Assembly (NCBI GenBank): GCA_024763135.1
Contig: JANTGD010000157.1
Coordinates: 1-7,894 of the forward strand
Direction of reading: 5' to 3'
DNA from: Thiotrichales bacterium
GTDB lineage: Bacteria > Pseudomonadota > Gammaproteobacteria > UWMA-0217
DNA: 7,894 nt
Shown here: positions 1 to 6,091 of the stretch, piece after piece
Position numbering within the stretch: position 1 is the first letter of the stretch
Layout of the letters: every line of letters starts with the position of its first letter
Notes under the pieces: model-generated
Told to the model about the DNA's origin: nothing
What the model saw: the letters and a program-made list of their open reading frames with translations, nothing else
Databases searched by the model: none
Translations under genes and position numbers: made by a program

Positions 1-252
1 AAATACACGCATGAAATCTCCGACAGGATCGATTGGGAGAATACCTGGCGTTTGTTGCTGGATAAGCCAGGTGACAACGAAACCGATACCCTGACAAACG
101 TATTATCGAGTACCTTTCGTTATTACGTCACTAACCGGATCAATGTGGATGCGACGATGACCTACAGTAAAATCGATGACAATATTGCGGGAAATGGTAA
201 TGAAGATGCCGACATTACTACCTTTTTTGGGATTCGCTACCGACTCAAATAG
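1..252 (+). CDS. C-terminal fragment of a probable outer-membrane beta-barrel protein
   Basis: The frame is open from the first base of the window and ends in TAG at 250-252, so only the last 83 residues are present and the start lies upstream. The visible part alternates hydrophobic and polar residues in strand-like runs (for example STFRYYVTNRINVDATMTYS, then DITTFFGIRYRLK) separated by an Asp/Asn/Gly-rich turn. That is the pattern expected for the closing strands of a Gram-negative outer-membrane barrel. It resembles DUF481/YdiY-type putative barrels, but that resemblance is from memory and weak. The last residue is Lys rather than the Phe usual at the end of barrel proteins. An in-frame TTG at 52 is not a convincing start because the coding pattern continues upstream of it. 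Convergent with the exported-protein gene that follows. Confidence 0.6.
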   Translation, partial: KYTHEISDRIDWENTWRLLLDKPGDNETDTLTNVLSSTFRYYVTNRINVDATMTYSKIDDNIAGNGNEDADITTFFGIRYRLK

Positions 253-345
253 CGTGTTGCCCCCTACCCCCATTTTCTGCCAACCGGCGATCCGACACGG
301 CCTTATCGTTTATCGTTTTGTGCCCGCATACCTGTCTTAGGGCCA

Positions 346-1239
346 TTAAGGCATGCCCGTATTACCCTCAAAATCGGTGGCCACTGCTGCAGGGCGGTGA
401 AACTCATAACGATAGCCGGCTTCATTGATCGCCACAAAACCGTCCTCACTGCGCTCGACACGGTAACGTGCCGGCAATTTACTTTCCTTGGTTTGCACGA
501 TCATTAACGGCCCTTCTAATCGAAAGCTGCCGCTGGTAACCCGACCGCTGGGGTCTTCCCATACAAATTGCTGACCTGTAATGCGCAATTTGTCTTTTTG
601 GGCACCGATCCATTCCCCTTCGAGCGAACGCCCCGACCAATTAGGCCCGCTTGGTGTCGTCGGAATGCCGGCACCTCGCGATGAAGGAGGTAACGATGGT
701 GGTTGTTCGGAACGGTAAGGCACCGTCTGCTCTGCCGGAACCTTGCCCGCTTGCAGGAGATTCTGCAACTCTTTGGAACTGAGTTCGATCTTATCGTCTG
801 CGGTGTACTGGCGTTCCCCTTGAGCAGGCTTCTCAACCAAAGACCAAGGCCCCGGCACGTTGAAAGGCCCGGGAAATGCTCGATTGTTCCAATTCGACCA
901 GGCTGGATAAGCAGAAAGACTATTGGCCCCAGGGAACCCATTCATCCCGTACAGATAGGGCAAACTCCCCATACCACCAAAGCCTGGAAAAAGAAAAGGG
1001 TTCGTCATGCCGGAATAGAGGCTGGCAGGGTTCCAAACATCACTGCCGCTGCCATATGCCATCCCGCCTGCATAGGGGGAATCGGGCACGCGGTAAATGA
1101 ATCCCATGATTTCCATCATATCGAGCATGGCCTTTGCCATGGGATTATTACCCGCATAACGATAGGTCGCCGCGGGCGCACTCAAAGTAGTAGATAAAAC
1201 CAAAACACCCACGACCCACACTCGCAGCGGCATCTTCAT
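346..1239 (-). CDS. Exported Gly/Pro/Met/aromatic-rich protein of unknown function, third gene of a two-component operon
   Basis: I do not recognise a named family. The 297-residue product begins with a clear Sec signal peptide: basic start (MKMPLR), hydrophobic core at residues 7-19, and a probable cleavage after A23 (SAPA/A). Next comes a short Met-rich helix-like stretch (about 33-47), then about 90 residues (50-140) dominated by Gly, Pro, Ser, Met, Tyr, Phe and Trp with almost no charge. A polar linker follows (about 140-205). Residues 205-285 look like a compact beta domain that opens with LEGEWIG and ends in YRYEFHRP, recalling lipocalin-like small barrels. There is no lipobox and no TM segment after the signal. 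The ATG lies 6 bases after the response-regulator stop with only a weak Shine-Dalgarno, so translational coupling is likely. Periplasmic or secreted location is inferred. Its place suggests it serves the sensory system, but no function can be assigned. Confidence 0.8.
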   Translation of the reverse strand: MKMPLRVWVVGVLVLSTTLSAPAATYRYAGNNPMAKAMLDMMEIMGFIYRVPDSPYAGGMAYGSGSDVWNPASLYSGMTNPFLFPGFGGMGSLPYLYGMNGFPGANSLSAYPAWSNWNNRAFPGPFNVPGPWSLVEKPAQGERQYTADDKIELSSKELQNLLQAGKVPAEQTVPYRSEQPPSLPPSSRGAGIPTTPSGPNWSGRSLEGEWIGAQKDKLRITGQQFVWEDPSGRVTSGSFRLEGPLMIVQTKESKLPARYRVERSEDGFVAINEAGYRYEFHRPAAVATDFEGNTGMP

Positions 1240-1245
1240 GGCTGA

Positions 1246-1851
1246 TCAGTCTCGTGTGGAAGCCACCATTTGCGCCAAATGGAGGAGCGAATCGGCATGC
1301 ATCTTTTCCATGACACGGGCGCGATGAAATTCGACAGTCTTGATGCTCACGCCGAGCTTGGCTGCGATTTCTTTATTTGAATGATTGTCAATCACAAATT
1401 CCAAGACTTGTTTCTCTCTCGGGGTCAGGTTCGCGATACGCGCATTGACTGCGTCCAATGCCAAACGTTTTGGATGATTCTCCTTGTCCAATTCCAACGC
1501 GGCTTTTACGCACTCTACCAAACGATCGTTATCGAAAGGTTTTTCAATAAAATCGAAAGCACCATTTTTGACGGCACGCACGGCAACGGGGATATCACCA
1601 TGGCCGGTAATAATTATGATAGGCAGGGCAAATTTTTGCTCCACCAGAATCTGTTGAAGTTGGAGCCCGCTCATACCCGGCATGCGCAGATCCAATAACA
1701 AGCAGCCAATCCGGTAGATCGAATAGCTCTCCAGGAACTGCTCTGCAGATTCAAACGTTTCTACTTTCAATTGTACAGACTCCAGCAGCCAGCGTAGAGA
1801 ATCTCTCACAGCTGCGTCATCGTCCACAACAAATACAGTAGGTGCTATCAC
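1246..1851 (-). CDS. FixJ-family response regulator (receiver domain plus LuxR-type HTH)
   Basis: A 201-residue DNA-binding response regulator. The receiver domain (about 4-120) has the acidic pocket D10-D12, phospho-acceptor D54 in LLLDLRMPGMSG, T82 in IIITGHGD and K104 in EKPF, so all catalytic positions are intact and at FixJ spacing. The LuxR/GerE helix-turn-helix occupies about 140-198, with LTPREKQVL at 142-150 and SNKEIAAKLGVSIKTVEFHR as scaffold and recognition helices. Phosphorylation is expected to promote dimerisation and transcriptional activation. Start is GTG at 1849-1851, whose first base is also the last base of the kinase TAG stop. An AAGGA Shine-Dalgarno lies at 1861-1865, 9 bases upstream, inside the kinase gene. 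This coupling marks the kinase as cognate partner. Members of this class include FixJ, TodT and TtrR; the specific target cannot be read from the sequence. Confidence 0.97.
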   Translation of the reverse strand: MIAPTVFVVDDDAAVRDSLRWLLESVQLKVETFESAEQFLESYSIYRIGCLLLDLRMPGMSGLQLQQILVEQKFALPIIIITGHGDIPVAVRAVKNGAFDFIEKPFDNDRLVECVKAALELDKENHPKRLALDAVNARIANLTPREKQVLEFVIDNHSNKEIAAKLGVSIKTVEFHRARVMEKMHADSLLHLAQMVASTRD

Positions 1852-3038
1852 TAGGCTGATTCCTTGTTGATCGGTAAGGTAAATCGCATCGTTGTTCCCT
1901 GAGGTTTATTGCGATGCGCACTAATCCGTCCGCCGTGCCCTTCTATAATGGTTCGACAGATCGATAGCCCCATTCCCATCCCGCCTTTTTTAGTGGTATA
2001 AAAAGGATGAAAAACCTCATCGAGTTTATCGGGATCGAAGCCATGCCCATTGTCGGTGACGTTCACAACGATTCTTCCATCTTTCACTCCTGTGCTGATT
2101 TCGACGATTGGGAGGGGAGGCGGTTCCTCCTCGAGTGCCTCGATCGCATTTCTGACCAGGTTTAGAATCACCTGTTCGATTTGCACAGGATTGACGATAA
2201 TTTCCGATAGATCTGGTTCCAGCGCCTCGCGTAATACCACTTCACGCGTAACATCCAGGGATTTGAGCATGCTGGTAATACTGGAGATCAGATCATTGAT
2301 ATTGACCTGTGCGGTGCGGCTGTCATCCTTGCGGAAAAAGTTGCGTACTTCGGTGAGTGTGCCTACCGCGCGTTGAATCTGGATTTCCACCTGCTTCATG
2401 ACATACTGAAAGTCAGCCAAGCTGCAGGAGTCCGTTTCAATCCGCTTGGTACAGCCTTCGACATAAGCTTTGATCGCTGCCAGGGGCTGATTGAGTTCGT
2501 GTGCAAGCCCCGACGCCATTTCCCCAAGGGTGTTACGGCGCATGACCCGCGCTAGCTCAGCCTGCCTGCTCAGCAACTCAGCCTCGGTTTTTTTGCGCTC
2601 GGTCTGATCGACGACAATAGAGAGAATGTCACTGTCTGGACTGTTTTTAAGCAGAATAGAATTAATTTCCAACCAACGTGGATTCCCCTTGAGAGATTGA
2701 ATCTGTAACTCTCGTTTGACCACTTTACCTTCAAGCAGCTCAGAGGCAGCACAGCCTCTGACCGGGTCTTCGGCATCGGGTGGCGCAAAATCGATCATGC
2801 GTTTGCCAATGAGATCTTCTTCATGTTCGGCTTCCATGATCTCCAGACCCGCTGGATTGATTTCTTTGATAACACCCTTACGTGTGCAGATATTGATCCA
2901 TGCCGGTTCCGTACGGAAAATGGCTTTACAACGTTGCTCCCACATTTCGTGGCGAATCGCGGTATGTTCTTGCCTGGGAGCATCCTGCTGTTTTCTGTCG
3001 CGGCGGTTGAGCGGGGGTCTTAAAACGGGCTTCGGCAT
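1851..3038 (-). CDS. Cytoplasmic PAS-domain sensor histidine kinase (FixL-like class)
   Basis: The frame is open to a TTG at 3137 (428 residues, used for numbering here). That start has no Shine-Dalgarno, so I prefer the ATG at 3036-3038 (residue 34, giving 395 residues); the choice is uncertain. No membrane segment is visible, so the protein is probably cytosolic. A PAS domain covers about 66-180, followed by a short coiled-coil linker (about 178-200) and the dimerisation domain with phospho-acceptor H213 in LAHELNQPLAAI. The ATPase domain has the N box (N326, N330), G1 DNGHGF (362-367), F box FHPFYTTKKGG and G2 GMGMGLS (386-392). The kinase core is complete and matches the FixL/DctS/TtrS type. 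The PAS region equivalent to the haem helix of FixL (about 113-135) contains no His, so haem-based oxygen sensing is unlikely; the ligand is unknown. It overlaps its regulator gene by one base. Confidence 0.95.
   Translation of the reverse strand: MPKPVLRPPLNRRDRKQQDAPRQEHTAIRHEMWEQRCKAIFRTEPAWINICTRKGVIKEINPAGLEIMEAEHEEDLIGKRMIDFAPPDAEDPVRGCAASELLEGKVVKRELQIQSLKGNPRWLEINSILLKNSPDSDILSIVVDQTERKKTEAELLSRQAELARVMRRNTLGEMASGLAHELNQPLAAIKAYVEGCTKRIETDSCSLADFQYVMKQVEIQIQRAVGTLTEVRNFFRKDDSRTAQVNINDLISSITSMLKSLDVTREVVLREALEPDLSEIIVNPVQIEQVILNLVRNAIEALEEEPPPLPIVEISTGVKDGRIVVNVTDNGHGFDPDKLDEVFHPFYTTKKGGMGMGLSICRTIIEGHGGRISAHRNKPQGTTMRFTLPINKESA
1861..1865 (-). promoter_or_regulatory. Ribosome binding site for the response regulator, inside the kinase gene
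   Basis: AAGGA on the minus strand, 9 bases before the GTG start. It supports GTG at 1849-1851 as the start despite the non-ATG codon and the one-base overlap with the kinase stop. Confidence 0.7.
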
Positions 3039-3180
3039 AGTCTCTACATGTTGCCGGTCATCTTTCTCGCAGAGGTTGTTCAAGACAGATGATCCTGTAT
3101 TTACACTGTTCGTTATTAAAACACTCCGTTTCAGCAACCAAGGCGCTTACTGGGGAAGGGTTGGATTGGGTCACCTCTTA

Positions 3181-3213
3181 GGGCAGATACCTGGACTGTA
3201 TTGGTAACTGCCC
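3181..3213. repeat. Inverted repeat (11-bp arms, one mismatch) between cmoM and the kinase gene
   Basis: The arms are GGGCAGATACC (3181-3191) and GGTAACTGCCC (3203-3213), with one mismatch and an 11-base spacer. It starts 23 bases downstream of the cmoM stop and 43 bases upstream of the most distal kinase start. On the minus strand the hairpin is not followed by a T run, which argues against a standard intrinsic terminator. It could be an operator for the kinase operon, an mRNA 3'-end stabiliser of cmoM or a weak terminator. The structure is seen; the role is inferred. Confidence 0.6.
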
Positions 3214-3236
3214 TTAAATATAACATAAACGAATGC

Positions 3237-4019
3237 TTATTGGGGCGGGGGTTGATAGATCTTGTGGACATAGCGGGCTAACCATCGGTACGGATCTCTG
3301 CGGCTGAGGGCCAATTCCAGAGCAACCAGCTTCTGGGTGTCGAGGCTACTGCGTGTCGCAGTGTCCAAGTAGTCTGAGTAACAGCGAATGCCACTGTGTG
3401 TAATGAGTCGATAGTTCAAATGCTTGAACCACTGCGCTTCAAACTGGCCATCAATCGGAGAAATCGGTGTGAGACTGCGTCCTCTGCCGGCCAGTTGATC
3501 TGCCATGACCTTGTCGAGATTGCCGTGAAGGAGATTCTTGAATACCAGCGCGTCCCGGTTGTAAAACAGCAGCGATAGTAAACCGGTGGGTGCCATCCAT
3601 TGCAAAAGTTTCGGCAGCGATTCGAAGGGATCGGCCAACCACTCGAGCACCGCATGGCAAAGTATCAAATCGAACCGTTCGCTTGCACTCAGGTAGTCCT
3701 GTAATGCCTGAAAAGGCGCATGAACAAAACGAACCTTTGCACCAGGCGCCAAGGTCTGACAACGATTGCGTGCCTGTGCGAGCATCTTTTCGGACACATC
3801 ACAGATGGTCAGTTCATGGCCAGCCTGCACCAGCGTCGAGGAGTACTGCGCGGCACCTCCACCAGCGTCGAGTATTCGCCAGGGTCTCTGCAATGGCAAC
3901 AGATGCGCCACTTCGCGAAGATCCCTCGCCAAGATGTCCAGCCTTAACTGGCCTTTGTAGCTTGCGTAAATCCGGGTAAGAAAACGATCAGCTAGATCAT
4001 CAAAATTTCGGTCTTTCAC
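3237..4019 (-). CDS. cmoM: tRNA 5-carboxymethoxyuridine methyltransferase CmoM (formerly SmtA)
   Basis: CmoM transfers a methyl group from S-adenosylmethionine to the carboxyl of cmo5U at wobble position 34, giving mcmo5U in a subset of tRNAs, downstream of CmoA and CmoB (neither is in this window). The 260-residue protein is almost the same length as E. coli CmoM (261) and shares its distinctive start (KDRNFDDLADRF against QDRNFDDIAEKF in my memory of E. coli). It also has KGQLR at 22-26, SAM motif I LDAGGG (50-55), the acidic ribose-binding residue D74 in ICDVS, the HAVLEWLADP motif (122-131), LLFYN (150-154) and a C-terminal RYVHKIY. The start is GTG at 4017-4019, fixed by alignment of the N-terminus; no strong Shine-Dalgarno is seen. 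It lies 174 bases after msrA on the same strand, so co-transcription is possible but not evident. Confidence 0.93.
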   Translation of the reverse strand: MKDRNFDDLADRFLTRIYASYKGQLRLDILARDLREVAHLLPLQRPWRILDAGGGAAQYSSTLVQAGHELTICDVSEKMLAQARNRCQTLAPGAKVRFVHAPFQALQDYLSASERFDLILCHAVLEWLADPFESLPKLLQWMAPTGLLSLLFYNRDALVFKNLLHGNLDKVMADQLAGRGRSLTPISPIDGQFEAQWFKHLNYRLITHSGIRCYSDYLDTATRSSLDTQKLVALELALSRRDPYRWLARYVHKIYQPPPQ

Positions 4020-4053
4020 GACATGGGTATCCGAACCAGGTCAGCAATGCTTG

Positions 4054-4063
4054 TGTGATCACA
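4054..4063. repeat. 10-bp perfect palindrome TGTGATCACA upstream of cmoM
   Basis: Located 35 bases upstream of the cmoM GTG start. It contains CRP-like half sites (TGTGA/TCACA) but with no 6-base spacer, so it is not a standard CRP site. It may be an operator or chance. Confidence 0.25.
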
Positions 4064-4159
4064 ACCCGGGAGAATGAGTGCTTTTCGGGCTAAGCTCGCG
4101 ATCGGTCGAATCCGCGATACTGACTATGGGTGGTCTGAACAGCTGGCATCCACCGCTTG

Positions 4160-4177
4160 AAAAATAGCCGTATCGGC
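4160..4177 (-). terminator. Weak candidate intrinsic terminator after msrA
   Basis: On the minus strand GCCG-ATA-CGGC forms a 4-bp G+C stem (a G-U pair can extend it), followed directly by TATTTTTC. It begins 17 bases past the msrA stop. The stem is short for an intrinsic terminator, so efficiency is doubtful and read-through into cmoM is plausible. Confidence 0.35.
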
Positions 4178-4193
4178 CTGTGGCGGTGTCGTT

Positions 4194-4823
4194 TTACGCA
4201 TACCGGACCCCTGTACCTCCCAAGCCGCAATAACCGTTCGGATTCTTCGCCAAGTACTGTTGATGGTAGTCCTCGGCGTAGTAGAAATACGGCATGGGTA
4301 AAATTTCCGTGCTGATCTCGGCATAGCCATGTGCTGCGAGGCGTTGCTGATAAACGTTCCGGGTCTCGGTCGCTACAGCGATTTGGGCATGCGGAAGATA
4401 GATTCCTGAGCGGTATTGAGAGCCTACATCATTACCCTGGCGCATGCCTTGCGTCGGGTCATGGGACTCCCAAAACCTGACCAACAAACCTTCTAGCGTG
4501 ACGATCGCAGGATCATAGACGACTCTAACCACTTCATTGTGTCCTGTTCTGCCTGTGCAAATTTCTTCGTAGAGCGGGTTTTTGGTTTCACCACCCGCGT
4601 AGCCAACAGCTGTTACAAAGACACCCGGCAATGACCAGAAACATCGCTCTGCTCCCCAAAAACACCCCATACCAAGCAACACTTCCTGCAGGCCTTGCGG
4701 ATAAGGCGGATGCAATGATCGACCATTAACGTAGTGGAATCTGGCTGTTTCAATCGGTGTTTCTCTGCCCAACAGCAGATCGGGCTCCTGAGAGAACTGA
4801 GTTTCTATGTTTTCAAACCACAC
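4194..4823 (-). CDS. msrA: Peptide methionine (S)-S-oxide reductase MsrA
   Basis: MsrA reduces the S-epimer of methionine sulfoxide, free or in proteins, in the cytoplasm. The 209-residue product carries the catalytic motif MGCFWGAERCFW, with nucleophile C54 numbered from the start chosen here. Other family signatures are VGYAGG, CTGRTGHNEVVRVVYDP, FWESHDPTQGMRQGNDVGSQYRS, YYAEDYHQQYL and NPNGYCGLGG. C199 in GYCG is the expected first resolving cysteine. The third, recycling cysteine near the C-terminus of E. coli MsrA is absent: the protein ends GTGVRYA. The frame stays open to a TTG at 4961, but the GTG at 4821-4823 gives a 23-residue extension before the conserved region that aligns with E. 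coli MsrA in length and in PD-L-GR-TP. A TATAAT element upstream of this GTG also excludes the longer form. No good Shine-Dalgarno is visible. Confidence 0.95.
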   Translation of the reverse strand: MWFENIETQFSQEPDLLLGRETPIETARFHYVNGRSLHPPYPQGLQEVLLGMGCFWGAERCFWSLPGVFVTAVGYAGGETKNPLYEEICTGRTGHNEVVRVVYDPAIVTLEGLLVRFWESHDPTQGMRQGNDVGSQYRSGIYLPHAQIAVATETRNVYQQRLAAHGYAEISTEILPMPYFYYAEDYHQQYLAKNPNGYCGLGGTGVRYA

Positions 4824-4866
4824 TATCGCGTACCAAATAAAGAGGGATTTAAAGTCGTTTGCATAT

Positions 4867-4872
4867 ATTATA
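4867..4872 (-). promoter_or_regulatory. Probable -10 element of the msrA promoter
   Basis: A perfect TATAAT on the minus strand in an A+T-rich patch, placing a start of transcription near 4860 and a 5' untranslated region of about 37 bases before the GTG at 4823. No good -35 hexamer sits at 16-18 bases; TTGCCG occurs but with a 21-base spacer. Confidence 0.45.
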
Positions 4873-5121
4873 TTAATCCGGAGTCGATACGATCGGCAAA
4901 GTTTCCACACCACTGCAGATGGAACGGCGGTCTGACCATAGAAGCCATAGTAGGTTAGCAAAACCCAGGGATCCTTCGGATAGCGTCTTCATTTTCACTG
5001 CATTCTCAAAAATCAACCAGTAAGTGCAATCAAAATGTGCTCATTCGGGGACGCTTCCTTATATGCTTTGCCTACATTATCGATTGATGGCGGGGTAGAG
5101 ACAAATACTAAGACAATCGTA

Positions 5122-5138
5122 ACAACTCAGCGAGTTGT
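5122..5138. repeat. Perfect 17-bp palindrome with 7-bp arms
   Basis: ACAACTC-AGC-GAGTTGT. The arms match perfectly around a 3-base centre, a size and symmetry typical of a dimeric repressor operator or a small hairpin. It lies 29 bases before the FNR-like site. No T run follows, so it is not a terminator. Its regulator is unknown. Confidence 0.55.
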
Positions 5139-5167
5139 CAAATGTGTAGTTATTGCTCAGATTGCCC

Positions 5168-5181
5168 TTGATATACGTCAG
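5168..5181. promoter_or_regulatory. Candidate FNR/Dnr-family binding site
   Basis: TTGATATACGTCAG has the intact left half TTGAT, a 4-base spacer and right half GTCAG. It differs from the relaxed Dnr/Anr form TTGAT-N4-GTCAA at the last base and from FNR TTGAT-N4-ATCAA at two. A TATACG hexamer at 5204-5209 (+) would put the site centre near -41.5, the class II activator position, if transcription begins near 5216. No protein gene follows closely, so the target is unclear. Confidence 0.3.
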
Positions 5182-5458
5182 ATCAAGGCGAAAAATGTGA
5201 GTCTATACGTGTCGATGTCCATTTTTAACGCAGCGCTGGCTTGACATAGAATGGCCCTACCCGCACCGGTGCACCTTGTATCTGAGTCCCTAGAGACACG
5301 CTGAATATGGCGTTTCTATGGATTGTCATAGTTAAGTACACCGGAGAGCCCCTGAAGATCGGTTGCTGGGGTCCTGTGGCCAGCGTCCATTTTGGGTCTC
5401 ATAAACAAGCACTTATGATTTTCATATGCCGGACCCACCACAAGCGTCAAGTAAGTGA

Positions 5459-5487
5459 TTGCGAACTGTTTTACAAATGCTCATAAT
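5459..5487 (+). promoter_or_regulatory. Sigma70-type promoter of the DUF6394/potassium-channel operon
   Basis: TTGCGA (5459-5464), a 17-base spacer and CATAAT (5482-5487). The spacing is optimal and the hexamers match the consensus at 4/6 and 5/6. The predicted start is near 5494-5495, leaving a leader of about 200 bases before the ATG at 5696. Confidence 0.6.
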
Positions 5488-5494
5488 TTGGCGC

Positions 5495-5695
5495 CTATAC
5501 TGACGGCGGTTGTGCTGGCACACGATAAGAACGATGGTCAACCCGCTAATAGTCAGGGGCCTCGGCCACCGTAATGATTGCAGCGAAAATACCGCTTTTC
5601 CAGCCGATCAGTTTCGACACCTCCAGGCTCATTGCACCCGTCATTATTGACTGGACGGTGCTCTCGTCGTTATTTCGACCTTGGGAGAACAAATC
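5495..5695 (+). promoter_or_regulatory. Long untranslated leader with a possible long-range fold
   Basis: No frame here looks coding on either strand. CACCG (5567-5571) can pair with CGGTG (5656-5660), and the adjoining TAATGA (5572-5577) with TCATTA (5641-5646), with a 9-base bulge on the right arm. This would close a domain of about 95 bases ending 22 bases before the Shine-Dalgarno. Inside it, AGCG/CGCT (5582-5585, 5593-5596) forms a small hairpin followed by TTTTCC. I recognise no known riboswitch class. A regulatory role is inferred only from length and pairing. Confidence 0.4.
5683..5687 (+). promoter_or_regulatory. Ribosome binding site deciding the start of the DUF6394-like gene
   Basis: GGGAG, 8 bases before the ATG at 5696-5698. 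It selects this ATG over the in-frame TTG at 5681, which would place the site inside the coding region. Confidence 0.8.
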
Positions 5696-6079
5696 ATGAA
5701 TATTGAAAAGGTCTTTTTTGCGTTTTTTATCGTCCTGGCGTTGACATTGAACTTCGGTTTTTTCCTCGGCGGCATCGATCAGGCTGCGCACCACAATGTC
5801 TATGAGTTATTTGCGGCCATTGTCGTCAGTATTATCGCAACGATACTCAAATTCGGTGACCGCACCCATCTTGGCGCGGTCTTTCTTGCCACCAGCCTGG
5901 TGGCAGATCTGCAATTGATCAGCGCTGCCATCGTTTGGGGGTATGCCGCGCACATTGCAGCATCGGGTGTGACACAAGATACCGTGGTGGTCATCGTTTC
6001 CCTGTCCGGCGGTGCTTTGCTGGCCAATATTACCTCGGTCATCCTGCTCCTCGCTGAAACCATGAGCGTGCGCCGCTGA
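5696..6079 (+). CDS. Small four-helix membrane protein, DUF6394-like, paired with a potassium channel
   Basis: The 127-residue inner-membrane protein has four probable helices at about 5-25, 36-53, 59-88 and 94-120, joined by very short loops. Visible features are a polar loop with AHHNVYEL (31-38), the loop KFGDRTHLG (52-60), an acidic residue inside the third helix (D71 in SLVADLQL), a Gly/Ala-rich fourth helix (LSGGALLAN) and a basic tail SVRR. I recall this pattern as DUF6394 from other gammaproteobacteria, but could not check. It has no pore loop, nucleotide-binding motif or signal sequence. The stop is 12 bases before the channel start, and its TGA is part of the channel's TGAGG ribosome binding site, so the two are probably co-translated. 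An accessory or regulatory role for the channel is inferred from this arrangement; the biochemical function is unknown. Confidence 0.9.
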   Translation: MNIEKVFFAFFIVLALTLNFGFFLGGIDQAAHHNVYELFAAIVVSIIATILKFGDRTHLGAVFLATSLVADLQLISAAIVWGYAAHIAASGVTQDTVVVIVSLSGGALLANITSVILLLAETMSVRR

Positions 6080-6091
6080 GGCATTCGAACA

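Larger units (their letters stand above)
4873..5458. other. Long intergenic stretch without a supportable gene
   Basis: Both strands were read. The only sizeable frames are a 69-codon one (5035-5244, +), which runs through the palindrome and FNR-like site listed here, and a 59-codon ATG frame (5307-5486, +), which runs into the promoter of the next operon. Neither has a convincing ribosome binding site or a recognisable product. Small structures seen are a 17-bp palindrome at 5122-5138, an FNR/Dnr-like site at 5168-5181, the 10-bp palindrome GCACCGGTGC at 5263-5272 and a 6-bp hairpin at 5399-5418 followed by a TTTT run. Confidence 0.6.

Noticed and set aside
303..316. Tandem 7-mer TTATCGT between the first two genes
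   Set aside because: Only two copies and no surrounding structure; likely chance. No clear terminator was found in this convergent gap either; the 326-333/349-356 pairing has no T run.
703..1197. 164-codon plus-strand frame opposite the exported-protein gene
   Set aside because: No domain or ribosome binding site; the minus-strand frame has a signal peptide and operon context.
2716..3207. 163-codon plus-strand frame opposite the kinase
   Set aside because: It is antisense to a well-supported kinase PAS region, Ser-rich as expected for a shadow frame, and has no known motif.
4124..4330. Minus-strand frame that could extend the MsrA tail by a frameshift
   Set aside because: Its residues after the MsrA end do not resemble the E. 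coli C-terminus, and the TAA at 4194 gives a normal length, so a frameshift is not needed.
4824..4961. Longer MsrA start at the TTG at 4961
   Set aside because: The extra 46 residues have no match in MsrA, and the TATAAT element at 4867-4872 lies inside them; the GTG at 4823 gives the usual family length.
5165..5188. CCTTGAT...ATCAAGG inverted repeat read as an FNR site
   Set aside because: The spacer between the TTGAT and ATCAA halves is 9 bases rather than 4; the overlapping TTGAT-N4-GTCAG reading is the better candidate.
5035..5244. 69-codon plus-strand frame in the intergenic stretch
   Set aside because: No ribosome binding site and no recognisable product; it spans the palindrome and the FNR-like site, which fits regulatory DNA better.
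5241..5246. Perfect TTGACA hexamer as a -35 element
   Set aside because: No -10-like hexamer is found 16-18 bases downstream, where the sequence is G+C-rich.
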